From positions 46,310-110,309 of the forward strand of contig CAYZTM010000011.1 in NCBI GenBank assembly GCA_964481425.1: 64,000 nucleotides of DNA. The letters are read 5' to 3'. Both the position numbers and the translations under genes were made by a program. Shown one piece after another: positions 52,221 through 61,146 of this stretch. The notes under the pieces were generated by a model, which saw nothing but the letters and a program-made list of their open reading frames with translations, ran no database searches and had not been told where the DNA came from. The DNA comes from MKUN01 sp964481425. GTDB taxonomy: Bacteria > Bacteroidota > Bacteroidia > Chitinophagales > Chitinophagaceae. Position 1 is the stretch's first letter. Each line of letters begins with the position of its first letter.

Positions 52221-52259
52221 TTAAACGTTTGTTTAAAATTAAACGACTGTTTAACTTTG
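52221..52259 (+). promoter_or_regulatory. Efflux-operon promoter with twin TetR-type operators
   Basis: -33 TTTG (52228-52231), 20-bp spacer, -7 TAACTTTG (52252-52259). Two perfect 16-bp palindromes TTAAAC-N4-GTTTAA lie at 52221-52236 (spacer GTTT) and 52239-52254 (spacer GACT), 18 bp centre to centre. The first covers the -33, the second reaches into the -7 box. Bound repressors would block RNA polymerase. Confidence 0.85.
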
Positions 52260-52263
52260 CGCC

Positions 52264-52908
52264 ATGCAAGAGGTAAAAACCATAGATTATAATGAGAAGC
52301 AGGTGCAGATAATAGAGACTGCAGAGAGGCTCTTTGCTGCAAAAGGGTTTGAGGGGACCTCCGTAAGGGATATAGCCCAGGAGGCAGGCATTAATATAGC
52401 TATGATATCCTACTACTTTGGCTCGAAGGAGAAATTGATAGAGGCCATATTTGCTTACCGCATCAGCTATACACGCCTCACTATGCTGAATGTAGTGAAT
52501 GACGAGGCTATGAGCCCGACCGAAAAAATGGAGCGGATCATAGACAGCTATATAGATAAAATGATGAGGAATCAGTGCTTCTATAAGCTTATGGCACAGG
52601 AGCGCTCTATACTCGAAGTGCAAAACATCAGCGAACTGATCTATGACTCGAAGGCCCGAAATATGGAAATGGTAAAAAAGATATTGCAGGAAGGCCAGAA
52701 AAAAGGGCAATTCAGGAAAAATATAGATGTGGGACTGCTTATGGCCACTATGATAGGTACATCTAATCATTTTACCTCATCACAAACCTTTTACAGGAAG
52801 TATAACAACCTGGTCGATATGCCTGATGAGGATTTTGAGAAATATTTGAAAAAGAAACTAAGCACGTATTTAAAAACATTATTCAAATCACTACTCACCG
52901 TACAATAA
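52264..52908 (+). CDS. TetR-family transcriptional regulator
   Basis: 214 residues. N-terminal helix-turn-helix: 'IIETAERLFAAKGFEGTSVR' followed by 'DIAQEAGINIAMISYYFGSK' and EKLIEAI, typical for TetR. The ligand domain is helical and of unknown specificity. The start is 4 bp after a -7 box and below two palindromes, so it probably represses its own operon. It ends 5 bp before the TolC-like gene. Confidence 0.93.
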   Translation: MQEVKTIDYNEKQVQIIETAERLFAAKGFEGTSVRDIAQEAGINIAMISYYFGSKEKLIEAIFAYRISYTRLTMLNVVNDEAMSPTEKMERIIDSYIDKMMRNQCFYKLMAQERSILEVQNISELIYDSKARNMEMVKKILQEGQKKGQFRKNIDVGLLMATMIGTSNHFTSSQTFYRKYNNLVDMPDEDFEKYLKKKLSTYLKTLFKSLLTVQ

Positions 52909-52913
52909 TTAAG

Positions 52914-54266
52914 ATGACCATTAAGAAGATCATAACGTTCACACTGGCTGCTATTTCAATAGGCAGTTCAGCATTGGCCCAAAACACGAGAAGCATCACA
53001 CTCGACGAGGCCATTCAACTCGGCTTGCAAAATAGCAAGCAGTTAAAATTAAGTGATGCAAAGGCCCGTGAAGCTCACCTGGCCTTGCGCGATGCCCGGG
53101 GGCGTATGCTACCCGACCTGAGCGCTTCAGGTTCGTACATGCGCGTATCGCAGCCCACCATCGACCTGAAAACAGGTAGCAGTTCGCAGAGCAGTAGCAA
53201 TGAACAATCAAGCAATCCTGCCGCCAATATCAAGGTAGACCAGGTAGCCTATGGCATGGTAAATGCCTCCCTGCCCGTATTCTCCGGCCTGCGCATTCAT
53301 TATGGTATCGAATCGGCCAAATATCTTGAAAAAGCTGCACAACTTGATGCAGATAAGGACCGCGAAGAGGTGATACAGAACATTATCAATGCATACAGCA
53401 ATCTGTATAAAGCCGGTGCTGCTGTTGAATTGGTGAAAGAGAACCTGCATCAATCACAGCAAAGGGTAAAGGACTTTACCAACCTCGAGAAGAACGGTGT
53501 CATTGCCCGCAACGACCTGTTGAAGGCAGAATTGCAGGAGTCCAACACCGAGCTCTCACTGCTTGATGCACAAAGCAATCTTAAGGTGACCAATATCAAC
53601 ATAGACCTTTTGCTTGGTTTACCCGAGGATACCCAATTACTGCCTGATAGTGCATCCTTCGTACAGGTAGATGAGACCAAGGGTGTAAGCGAGTGGGAAG
53701 ATATGGCACTGCAGAACCGCAAGGACCTTGCTGCTATCTCCATGCGCGAAAAAGCAGCAAATGCTAATGTGAAAGTAGCGAGGGGCGAATACTACCCTTC
53801 TCTTGCCCTTACCGGTGGCTATATAGCCGCCGACATCCCGAACTTCCTTACTATAACGAATGCATTGAATGGCGGCATAGGCTTGAAGTATTCCCCATCG
53901 TCATTATGGAAAGCCGGTTCTAAAGTTGCTGAAGCTAAAACACAAAAGGCAGAGTTGATGATCAGCAAGGATATGCTCAACGACCAGGTACGCATACAGA
54001 TAAACAAGGCATATGAAGACTACCTGCTCAGTAAAGCCAAGATAAAGGTGTATGAAAAAGCAGTGGACCAGGCCTCGGAAAATTACAGGATCACCAAAAA
54101 TAAATACGATAACAGCCTTGCTACTACTACGGATCTGCTTGAAGCAGATGTGGCACAACTGCAGGCAAAGCTAAATTATACTTCGGCACGTGTGGACGCA
54201 GTGGTCGCTTATGACAGACTGAAACAAGCAGCCGGCATTCTTAACGACAATTACAGCAAGCAATAA
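52914..54266 (+). CDS. TolC-family outer-membrane efflux channel
   Basis: 450 residues. Signal peptide (MTIKKIITFTLAAISIGSSA). Two TolC repeats of coiled coil and strands: 'ITLDEAIQLGLQNSKQLKLS' and 'AYEDYLLSKAKIKVYEKAVD', each with the usual 'N..Y....S..TDLLEA' type end. Forms the outer-membrane exit duct for the HlyD and MFS pair downstream. Confidence 0.92.
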   Translation: MTIKKIITFTLAAISIGSSALAQNTRSITLDEAIQLGLQNSKQLKLSDAKAREAHLALRDARGRMLPDLSASGSYMRVSQPTIDLKTGSSSQSSSNEQSSNPAANIKVDQVAYGMVNASLPVFSGLRIHYGIESAKYLEKAAQLDADKDREEVIQNIINAYSNLYKAGAAVELVKENLHQSQQRVKDFTNLEKNGVIARNDLLKAELQESNTELSLLDAQSNLKVTNINIDLLLGLPEDTQLLPDSASFVQVDETKGVSEWEDMALQNRKDLAAISMREKAANANVKVARGEYYPSLALTGGYIAADIPNFLTITNALNGGIGLKYSPSSLWKAGSKVAEAKTQKAELMISKDMLNDQVRIQINKAYEDYLLSKAKIKVYEKAVDQASENYRITKNKYDNSLATTTDLLEADVAQLQAKLNYTSARVDAVVAYDRLKQAAGILNDNYSKQ

Positions 54267-54290
54267 AAACGATACAGGCAAACAGGTTTT

Positions 54291-55454
54291 ATGGAAACTC
54301 AAACTAAAGATGCTAAGCATCCCGCAAACATGAATAATAACAACCATAGGCAGCATCCTGCCGCCGAGCAGCACCCTGCACCGAAAAAACGGAATAATAA
54401 GCGTTTCATAATGATACTGGCCATACTGATCGTAGTGGGCGGCACATTTGGCATCACCAAGTATGTGCATTCATTATATCACGAAGAAACGGACGATGCA
54501 CAGATCGACGCCAATATCAGCCCGGTGATACCGCGTGTATCCGGCTACATAGCAGAGGTAAAAGTGAAGGACAACCAGAAGGTAAAAAAAGGCGATACGC
54601 TGATCGTGCTTGATGATCGCGACCTTGCCATCAAACTGGAACAAGCTGAAGCTGCCCTTGCTACTGCGCAAAGCAGCCTTGGTGTAGCACAAGCTTCCAC
54701 CAGCGCAGCTAAAGCGAATATCAGCACCTCGCAGGCCAATGTATCGACCATTGATGCACAGATAGAAGCTGCTAAAGTGAACCTTTGGCGTGCCAACCAG
54801 GACTATGACAGGTATTCTAACCTGATCAAAGATCATTCTATCACACAGCAGCAATATGAACAGGCACAAGCGGCTAAACAAACTGCCGAGCGTCAACTGA
54901 ATGTATTAACCGAACAGAAAAATGCCGCAGCGCGCCAGACCAATGCCGTGGCTTCGCAAAGTAATGCTACATATCAACAGGTAAGTGTGGCAGATGCCAC
55001 CATTAAGCAAAAGCAAGCAGAACTGGAGAATGCACGCCTTAACCTTTCTTATACGGTTATTACGGCCCCTGAAGATGGCATGGTATCAAAGATCAATGTA
55101 CAGCCGGGCCAGTTCGTACAGGCAGGCCAGTCTTTGTTCAGCATAGTATCTGACGATGCAGTATGGGTGGTGGCCAACTTTAAAGAAACACAGCTGGACA
55201 AAATGAAAGTGGGCCAGAAAGTTACTGTAAAGGTGGATGCATTCCCCGGCCACGATATTGAGGCGAAACTCACCTCTTTTGCCCCGGCTACCGGTGCCCG
55301 CTTTGCCCTGCTGCCTCCTGACAATGCTACCGGCAACTTTGTAAAAGTAGTGCAGCGCGTACCCGTCAAGATCGAATTTGTAAACAAGAATGATGAGATA
55401 GTGAAACAATTACGTCCCGGCATGAACGTGAACGTTGATGTTCATTTAGACTAA
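54291..55454 (+). CDS. HlyD/EmrA-family membrane fusion protein
   Basis: 387 residues. Short cytosolic start with many Asn/His/Lys residues, one helix (RFIMILAILIVVGGTFGITK), lipoyl-like half 'DDAQIDANISPVIPRVSGYI', a long alpha-hairpin (about 110-230), second lipoyl half 'TVITAPEDGMVSKINVQPGQ' and a beta-barrel end. Links the inner-membrane MFS pump to the TolC-type channel. Confidence 0.92.
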   Translation: METQTKDAKHPANMNNNNHRQHPAAEQHPAPKKRNNKRFIMILAILIVVGGTFGITKYVHSLYHEETDDAQIDANISPVIPRVSGYIAEVKVKDNQKVKKGDTLIVLDDRDLAIKLEQAEAALATAQSSLGVAQASTSAAKANISTSQANVSTIDAQIEAAKVNLWRANQDYDRYSNLIKDHSITQQQYEQAQAAKQTAERQLNVLTEQKNAAARQTNAVASQSNATYQQVSVADATIKQKQAELENARLNLSYTVITAPEDGMVSKINVQPGQFVQAGQSLFSIVSDDAVWVVANFKETQLDKMKVGQKVTVKVDAFPGHDIEAKLTSFAPATGARFALLPPDNATGNFVKVVQRVPVKIEFVNKNDEIVKQLRPGMNVNVDVHLD

Positions 55455-55476
55455 TAAAAAAACAACCCGACAGGAA

Positions 55477-57057
55477 ATGACACAGGACGGATCTTTGGTA
55501 GAGTATGGCGCACGGCGGGTGATTATCACCATCACCGCTATATTTTGCGCCTTGCTCGAGATAGTGGATACCACTATCGTTAACGTGGCCCTCAACGATA
55601 TGAAGGGCAACCTGGGTGCTACGCTCAGCGAGATCGGCTGGGTGATCACCGCCTATGCTATAGGCAATGTGATCGTAGTGCCCATGACCAGCTGGCTATC
55701 ACAGCAATTTGGCAGGCGCAACTATTTTGCTGCATCTATCATGCTGTTTACCTTATGCTCGTTTTTGTGCGGGCAGGCAACAGGCATTGGCGAGTTGGTA
55801 CTGTTCCGATTCTTACAAGGCCTCGGTGGAGGTGCGCTGCTGGTAACCTCGCAGACCATCATTACAGAAAGCTATCCTGCTGAAAAGCGCGGTATGGCAC
55901 AGGCCATATACGGACTTGGTGTGATCATTGGCCCTACTCTTGGCCCTCCATTGGGTGGCTATATCGTAGAGCATTTTTCATGGCCTTACATCTTCTACAT
56001 CAATATACCCATTGGTGTTATCGCTACCCTGCTCACGCTGCAATTCGTACGCAGTCCTAAATATGCTGAGAAGAAAGCCGCACATGAGATCGACTGGTGG
56101 GGCATAGCATTCCTTGCCATAGCGGTCGGCTCACTGCAATATGTATTGGAACGGGGGCATGAAGAAGACTGGTTCTCCAGTACCTCTATTATAGTGTTAG
56201 CTGTTACTGCCGGCCTTGGTCTTTATTTCTTCATCTGGCGGGAGCTTACATATAAGAACCCGATAGTAGAGTTAAGGGTATTGAAGAATGGTAACCTACG
56301 CATAGGTACTATCCTATCCTTCATATTAGGTTTTGGTCTCTATGGCTCCACTTTCGTGGTGCCATTATATACCCAGTCCATATTAGGATGGAATGCCCAG
56401 CAGTCGGGCGAACTGATGATACCCGCAGCCCTGACCACTGCCTTTATGATGCCCATGATCGGCCAACTGATACAGAAAGGTGTGCCGCAACACTACCTTG
56501 CGGCAGCGGGCATGACCCTTTTCTTTGCCTACAGCTTCTGGGGCTATAAAATACTAACTCCGGATACCGGGAAGGATGCCTTCTTTTGGATGCTGATAGT
56601 ACGTGGTGTAGGTATGGCTCTTTTGTTCATCCCCATCACTACCCTTTCGCTCTCTACGCTCAAAGGTCAGCAGATAGGCCAGGGTGCTGCCTTTACGGGC
56701 ATGATGCGACAGTTGGGTGGCTCTTTTGGCGTGGCGGTAATTACCACATTTATGTCACAGCAGAACCAGGTCTATCGTTCAGACCTTGTTTCCAAGCTCA
56801 ACACGAATACCGCCGCAGTACAGCAAAGAGTTGAAGGCATGCAGCACAATTTCATTGCAAAAGGTATGTCACCCGATGTGGCTTTAAAGAGTGCTTACCA
56901 GGCACTGGACTATTCGGTATCCAAACAGGCGGCGGTGTTATCCTACATGGACGTATTCCTTTACCTCGGTATACTTTTCCTTATTTGTGTACCCTTCCTG
57001 CTCTTGGTCAGGAGTAACAAAAAGAAAAAAGTGGATATCTCCGAAGCATTGCATTAA
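55477..57057 (+). CDS. DHA2-family MFS drug exporter (EmrB-like)
   Basis: 526 residues, about 14 helices. Motif C-like 'GLGVIIGPTLGPPLGGYIVE', motif A-like 'SWLSQQFGRRNYFAASIM', and D in TIVNVALNDMKGN near the start. The length and 14-helix pattern fit DHA2 pumps, which work with HlyD and TolC partners. The four-gene operon ends at the terminator near 57109. Confidence 0.92.
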   Translation: MTQDGSLVEYGARRVIITITAIFCALLEIVDTTIVNVALNDMKGNLGATLSEIGWVITAYAIGNVIVVPMTSWLSQQFGRRNYFAASIMLFTLCSFLCGQATGIGELVLFRFLQGLGGGALLVTSQTIITESYPAEKRGMAQAIYGLGVIIGPTLGPPLGGYIVEHFSWPYIFYINIPIGVIATLLTLQFVRSPKYAEKKAAHEIDWWGIAFLAIAVGSLQYVLERGHEEDWFSSTSIIVLAVTAGLGLYFFIWRELTYKNPIVELRVLKNGNLRIGTILSFILGFGLYGSTFVVPLYTQSILGWNAQQSGELMIPAALTTAFMMPMIGQLIQKGVPQHYLAAAGMTLFFAYSFWGYKILTPDTGKDAFFWMLIVRGVGMALLFIPITTLSLSTLKGQQIGQGAAFTGMMRQLGGSFGVAVITTFMSQQNQVYRSDLVSKLNTNTAAVQQRVEGMQHNFIAKGMSPDVALKSAYQALDYSVSKQAAVLSYMDVFLYLGILFLICVPFLLLVRSNKKKKVDISEALH

Positions 57058-57108
57058 CGATATACAGCTTAGGAATTGATAAAAAGATGATTATTTGACC
57101 TCCGGACT

Positions 57109-57132
57109 AGTCCCGCCCCTTGTGGCGGGACT
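57109..57132 (+). terminator. Rho-independent terminator of the efflux operon
   Basis: 9-bp stem AGTCCCGCC/GGCGGGACT, 6-nt loop, followed by TTTAG. Confidence 0.85.
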
Positions 57133-57183
57133 TTTAGTTGTTTCCTATTAAGCCAATCTATTAAATCCGGTAAATCGCGGTTA

Positions 57184-57268
57184 AAAAATAAAGCCCCGCA
57201 TTCGCAGAGGCTCTATTGTGCCGTAATAAAGGCAATTGCTCACCCATTACGGCCTCGAGGTTTGGCAC
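57184..57268 (-). ncRNA. Candidate small RNA with own promoter and terminator
   Basis: On the minus strand: TATCTTTG -7 box (57274-57281), predicted start near 57268, a 7-bp stem CCGTAAT/ATTACGG (57246-57252 with 57221-57227) whose loop holds GCAATTGC, then a terminator (AGCCTCTGC with GCGGGGCT, 8 pairs with one bulge, around 57192-57212) and a T-rich tail TTATTTTTT. No protein frame. Length about 85 nt. I do not see the SRP RNA apical motif, so it is not 4.5S RNA by eye. It could be a 6S-type or regulatory RNA. Confidence 0.5.
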
Positions 57269-57273
57269 CGGCG

Positions 57274-57281
57274 CAAAGATA
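57274..57281 (-). promoter_or_regulatory. -7 box TATCTTTG for the small RNA
   Basis: Perfect TAnnTTTG on the minus strand, directly upstream of the structured region and inside the gap before the hydrolase gene. Confidence 0.5.
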
Positions 57282-57317
57282 CGGCCTGTAAAGTTTTTTT
57301 ACCATATTTTTATGCCT

Positions 57318-58262
57318 ATGAAACGTCTTTCGCTGCTTTTACTAACTTTTATAGCTACTGTATCCTGCCTTTTTGCACAGACAGAGAACCATTTGTATTC
57401 CAAAGCTTATGGCGACTCTACCAAGCCTGCCATCATATTCCTTCATGGTGGGCCGGGTTACAATTCAGCGTCTTTTGAGGTCTCTACCGCTCAAAAGTTG
57501 GCAGACAAAGGCTACTATGTCATAGTTTACGATCAGCGGGGCTGTGGAAGGTCTAAAAATTTCCCCGGGGCCAAGTTTACCCTGAAAGAGAGCCTCTCCG
57601 ACCTCGACCTGATCTATCAGCATTATCACCTTAAAAAAGCCGCACTTATTGGCCATAGCTGGGGAGGTACATTAGCTACCTTCTATACCTCCGACCACCC
57701 CGAGAAAGTATCTAAACTGGTATTGCTAAGCTCACCGGTCTCTTATCCCGATGCCTTTAAGACCATATTACGTAATTGTACCACCGTGTACAAGCAACGC
57801 AATGATACGGCCAACCTTAGGTATATGAATATGCTTGCTCATCTCGATACAGCCTCTCTTGCCTATGCCGGTTACCTATTCATTCATGCATCGCAATGCG
57901 GCTTATATACGCCAAGCCATTCCACTCCGGAACGAGATGCTGTAATGAAAACACTTAATTCAGACACCCTGGCCCCTTTATTGAAAGAAAATGATATCAT
58001 ACCCGTTCGTGGCATGTATGATGATATCCATTACACTACTTTGAACACCGGCTCCCTGCTCGATGAGATGGCTGTGCAACATGTATGGTTATTTGGCATT
58101 TACGGCGATGAAGATGGCCTGTTCGACAAGGCTCAGCTCGATGACATTGCCAAACATACCGGTAAGAACAATTTTGTACTGGTGAAGGGCTCCTCTCATA
58201 ATGTGTTCATCGATCAACAGAAAACCTTTCTCAATCTCGTTGTTTCTATAATGAATAGTTAG
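57318..58262 (+). CDS. Secreted alpha/beta hydrolase, proline iminopeptidase-like
   Basis: 314 residues from ATG 57318, preferred because it gives a signal peptide (KRLSLLLLTFIATVSCLFAQ); an ATG at 57312 adds two residues and longer frames overlap the small RNA. Hydrolase motifs: oxyanion HGGPGYNSASF, DQRGCGRSKN, nucleophile Ser in GHSWGGTLA, catalytic His in KGSSHNVFIDQ. The HGGPG and DQRGCGRS pattern suggests a prolyl aminopeptidase-type enzyme, acting outside the inner membrane. Confidence 0.85.
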   Translation: MKRLSLLLLTFIATVSCLFAQTENHLYSKAYGDSTKPAIIFLHGGPGYNSASFEVSTAQKLADKGYYVIVYDQRGCGRSKNFPGAKFTLKESLSDLDLIYQHYHLKKAALIGHSWGGTLATFYTSDHPEKVSKLVLLSSPVSYPDAFKTILRNCTTVYKQRNDTANLRYMNMLAHLDTASLAYAGYLFIHASQCGLYTPSHSTPERDAVMKTLNSDTLAPLLKENDIIPVRGMYDDIHYTTLNTGSLLDEMAVQHVWLFGIYGDEDGLFDKAQLDDIAKHTGKNNFVLVKGSSHNVFIDQQKTFLNLVVSIMNS

Positions 58263-58321
58263 TGGCTTGTTAATGACATGTCAACACATGGTAAAAAGCA
58301 CATCACTATAGGGAAGTTCAT

Positions 58322-58329
58322 TATGTTTG
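58322..58329 (+). promoter_or_regulatory. -7 box TATGTTTG for the acyltransferase gene
   Basis: Perfect TAnnTTTG, 34 bp upstream of ATG 58364. Confidence 0.55.
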
Positions 58330-58363
58330 TGCCCTGATTACATCATCATAGAGTATAAGGACC

Positions 58364-59587
58364 ATGTTTTCAAAAGAGAAAGTCTATTTTCCAAACCTTA
58401 ACGGGGTGCGCTTTGTAGCGGCACTTGGTGTAATTGCTCACCACATCGAGCAGGGTAAGAACATGTATGGCCTCGATAACATTTATACCAATTCATTTGT
58501 CGGTGGGGTGTTTGGCAAGTTGGGGATCATCATGTTCTTTGTGTTAAGTGGTTTCCTTATTACCTATCTGCTCCTTAAAGAAAAGGAAAAGACCGGTACC
58601 ATTTCGGTGCGTAACTTTTATATCAGGCGTATATTCAGGATATGGCCGCTTTATTATATGATCATATTCCTGGGCATATTTGTGCTCCCGCAGTTCCATT
58701 TTTTCCATATCCCCTGGTATAGCGATTTTGTGCACGATCATTGGTGGCTTAAGTTAGTACTGTTCCTCTTTTTTGTACCTAATATAGCTGATGTATTGTT
58801 CCGTGCCACACCCGCACCATTCATCAACCAGGCTTGGTCTGTAGGTGTAGAGGAGCAATTTTACCTCCTTTGGCCCTGGATCGTCAAATTCAGCAAAAAC
58901 ATACTGAAGGTATTACTATACATCATCAGCTTTTATTTCGCTATTCGTATCGTCTTCATCATACTGCACGCCAATAACCCTGCGAGCAAGCTGTATGCTG
59001 ACCTCGATTACTTCTGGGAGTATTTCTGCATTGATGATATGGCCCTTGGCGGCATTATGGCCTGGATACTCTATCACAAGAAAGAGAAAGCTTTGAAGTT
59101 CCTTTTTAATAAATACACCCAGATCGTTACCTATATCTGCATCGTCTTCTTTGCACTCAGGGGCATTGCTATACCCTTTTTTACCTATGAGTTGTATGCC
59201 ATACCCTTCGCGGTCATGATCATCAATCTCGCAGCAAATAAGAATACCATTGTCAGCTTCGATAATAAGGCCCTGGATTACCTTGGCAAAGTAACTTATG
59301 GCTTGTATATGTACCATGGCATTGCGATTGTGATCGGTATGCGCGCCGTTATGGCATGGGTATCTCCGCACAACCTGGTCATGAGCAACATAGTTATTTA
59401 CGGGGTCACTTTCGGTTCCTGTATCCTGATGACCATTTTGTCATACGAACTGTATGAGCGTCCGTTCCTGAGGGCAAAAGTGAAATATAGCAAGATCATC
59501 AGCGGGGACAATGCCAAAGAAGAAACGGCAGCCCCTGTTGCCGATGAATCGGCGATCATACAGTCGGCTCCCATGCCCACGGCATAA
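58364..59587 (+). CDS. OafA/YrhL-type acyltransferase 3
   Basis: 407 residues with about ten helices. Catalytic-type His pair in GVIAHHIEQGKN, 'FVLSGFLITYLLLKEKEKTG', 'RRIFRIWPLYY' and 'QAWSVGVEEQFYLLWPW' are hallmarks of acyltransferase 3. Such enzymes O-acetylate or acylate surface sugars, LPS or antibiotics in the inner membrane. No neighbouring sugar genes. C-terminal tail is Ala/Pro rich. Confidence 0.92.
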   Translation: MFSKEKVYFPNLNGVRFVAALGVIAHHIEQGKNMYGLDNIYTNSFVGGVFGKLGIIMFFVLSGFLITYLLLKEKEKTGTISVRNFYIRRIFRIWPLYYMIIFLGIFVLPQFHFFHIPWYSDFVHDHWWLKLVLFLFFVPNIADVLFRATPAPFINQAWSVGVEEQFYLLWPWIVKFSKNILKVLLYIISFYFAIRIVFIILHANNPASKLYADLDYFWEYFCIDDMALGGIMAWILYHKKEKALKFLFNKYTQIVTYICIVFFALRGIAIPFFTYELYAIPFAVMIINLAANKNTIVSFDNKALDYLGKVTYGLYMYHGIAIVIGMRAVMAWVSPHNLVMSNIVIYGVTFGSCILMTILSYELYERPFLRAKVKYSKIISGDNAKEETAAPVADESAIIQSAPMPTA

Positions 59588-59637
59588 CAGCTTTGCTTTT
59601 TATTACAGCAGGGCGGGGTTCATTAGCTGAAATGCCT

Positions 59638-59645
59638 TATTTTTG
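59638..59645 (+). promoter_or_regulatory. -7 box TATTTTTG for nusB
   Basis: Perfect TAnnTTTG, 24 bp upstream of ATG 59670. Confidence 0.55.
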
Positions 59646-59669
59646 CGCCGCTAAACAGGTCTTAAAAAT

Positions 59670-60608
59670 ATGATAAGCCGCAGAAATATCCGGGTAAAGG
59701 TAATGCAGACATTATATGTGCTCTCTGCTATGGAGCCCGGTGACCCCGAACTGCGTAAACGCATGGGTTCTGACATCCTAAAAGAAAAACTGGACCATTC
59801 TCTCGACCTTTTTACTATATCTATCCTTTATCTCGTTCGGGTAGCGCAATATGCACAAATAGATGCACAGCAGCGTATGTCAAAATACCTGCCTACCGAA
59901 GAGGATAAACATGTAAGCACCAAGCTTACGGACAATGAGTTTCTGAACAGGATATTGTCCAACGCTTCCTTCAAGGAGCGGGTAAAGAATGCCAAACTGG
60001 AGCAATTCCTTGATGCCGAGTGGGTAAAAAAGATATATCAGCAACTCATTAAAACACAGGAATACAAGCAATACATTGCATCTGCAGAGCGTACTCAGGT
60101 AAGCGAACGTGAGATAATACAGTTTGCCTGGGAAAAGGAAATGCTTGGTAATGAGGAGCTACAGGTATTCTTTAGTGAAGAATTACCAGGTTGGGAAGAC
60201 GATAAGGACATGATCCTGATGTTGATGAGCAATTATTTCAAGAGTAGCAGTAAGGTCAATTTTATGGACATGATATCTGCCGAAAAACTGGAATATGCCC
60301 ACAATTTGCTGCATACGGTAATAGATAAAGAGGACTATTGCATGGAACTGATCAATCCCAAACTGAAGAGCTGGGATACAGAGCGTGTGGCCCTTATCGA
60401 CCTCCTCCTGCTCAGGATGGGTGTATGCGAGTTTCTGTACTTCCCCACTATTCCGGCCAAGGTGACCATAAATGAGTTCATTGAGATAGCTAAAACATAT
60501 AGTACGCCACAGAGTGCACAGTTTGTAAATGGTGTATTGGATAATATTCTCAAAGATCTTGTTAAGGAAAATAAGATCATTAAACAGGAACGTAATGGTA
60601 AATCGTAA
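59670..60608 (+). CDS. nusB: Transcription antitermination factor NusB, long form
   Basis: 312 residues, twice the usual NusB; the N-terminal half ('RRNIRVKVMQTLYVLSAMEP') contains an extended helical region as in Bacteroidota, and the NusB fold is at about residues 170-305 with 'WDTERVALIDLLLLRMGVCE' and 'TINEFIEIAKTYSTPQSAQF' then VNGVLDNI. Role: with NusE, promotes rRNA antitermination. The stop codon shares bases with the -7 box of the next gene. Confidence 0.92.
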   Translation: MISRRNIRVKVMQTLYVLSAMEPGDPELRKRMGSDILKEKLDHSLDLFTISILYLVRVAQYAQIDAQQRMSKYLPTEEDKHVSTKLTDNEFLNRILSNASFKERVKNAKLEQFLDAEWVKKIYQQLIKTQEYKQYIASAERTQVSEREIIQFAWEKEMLGNEELQVFFSEELPGWEDDKDMILMLMSNYFKSSSKVNFMDMISAEKLEYAHNLLHTVIDKEDYCMELINPKLKSWDTERVALIDLLLLRMGVCEFLYFPTIPAKVTINEFIEIAKTYSTPQSAQFVNGVLDNILKDLVKENKIIKQERNGKS

Positions 60609-60613
60609 CTTTG
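60606..60613 (+). promoter_or_regulatory. -7 box TAACTTTG overlapping the nusB stop codon
   Basis: Perfect TAnnTTTG whose TAA is the nusB stop (60606-60608). ATG 60622 follows after 8 bp, so the mRNA would be nearly leaderless. Confidence 0.55.
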
Positions 60614-60621
60614 CAGTAATC

Positions 60622-61119
60622 ATGTCATTGCTACGCTCATATATCGTTTTATTATTCATTGCCTGCATAAGTGCTTGCAATACTGCTGTGGATAAAGGCA
60701 AAGCCCCGGTTTCAGACTCTGGTCTCCTGTCAGCCAGCCTGGTAAAGAACCCCTATACCGCTTCAGGTACTGATACGGCTATTGCAGCTCAGTTGGCCAC
60801 ACTGGAGTTCAAAGACACTACCCACGATTTTGGCACCATACATGAGGGTGACAAAGTGGATTATGATTTTGAATTTACCAATGGCGGCAAAAGTCCGCTG
60901 ATTATCAGTAAAGCGATAGGCTCCTGTGGCTGTACAGTTGCTGAATTCCCGCGAGAGCCCTTACCCCCGGGTAAGAACGGCAAAATAACGGTACGTTTTG
61001 ATGCTACCAATAAAACAGGACCGCAGAACAAAACGGTAACCTTAACAACAAATACAACGCGTGGTACGGAAATGTTGTACATTACGGCCAACGTGCTGGA
61101 ACGAAAAGAAAAGAAATAA
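60622..61119 (+). CDS. DUF1573 lipoprotein
   Basis: 165 residues from ATG 60622. Lipobox ending CISAC (cysteine 16). The DUF1573 domain spans about residues 60-160: 'TTHDFGTIHEGDKVDYDFEF', 'ISKAIGSCGCTVAEFPREPL', PPGKNGKITVRFDATNK. It is an Ig-like periplasmic domain common in Bacteroidota; role unknown. Located between nusB and yajC, on the same strand. Confidence 0.88.
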   Translation: MSLLRSYIVLLFIACISACNTAVDKGKAPVSDSGLLSASLVKNPYTASGTDTAIAAQLATLEFKDTTHDFGTIHEGDKVDYDFEFTNGGKSPLIISKAIGSCGCTVAEFPREPLPPGKNGKITVRFDATNKTGPQNKTVTLTTNTTRGTEMLYITANVLERKEKK

Positions 61120-61146
61120 TTTTAAAACCAAATAACACACAAGACA

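Noticed and set aside
57184..57268. Signal recognition particle RNA
   Set aside because: Size and position fit, but the conserved apical GGAAGGAAGCAG-like segment is not seen, so I leave the class open.
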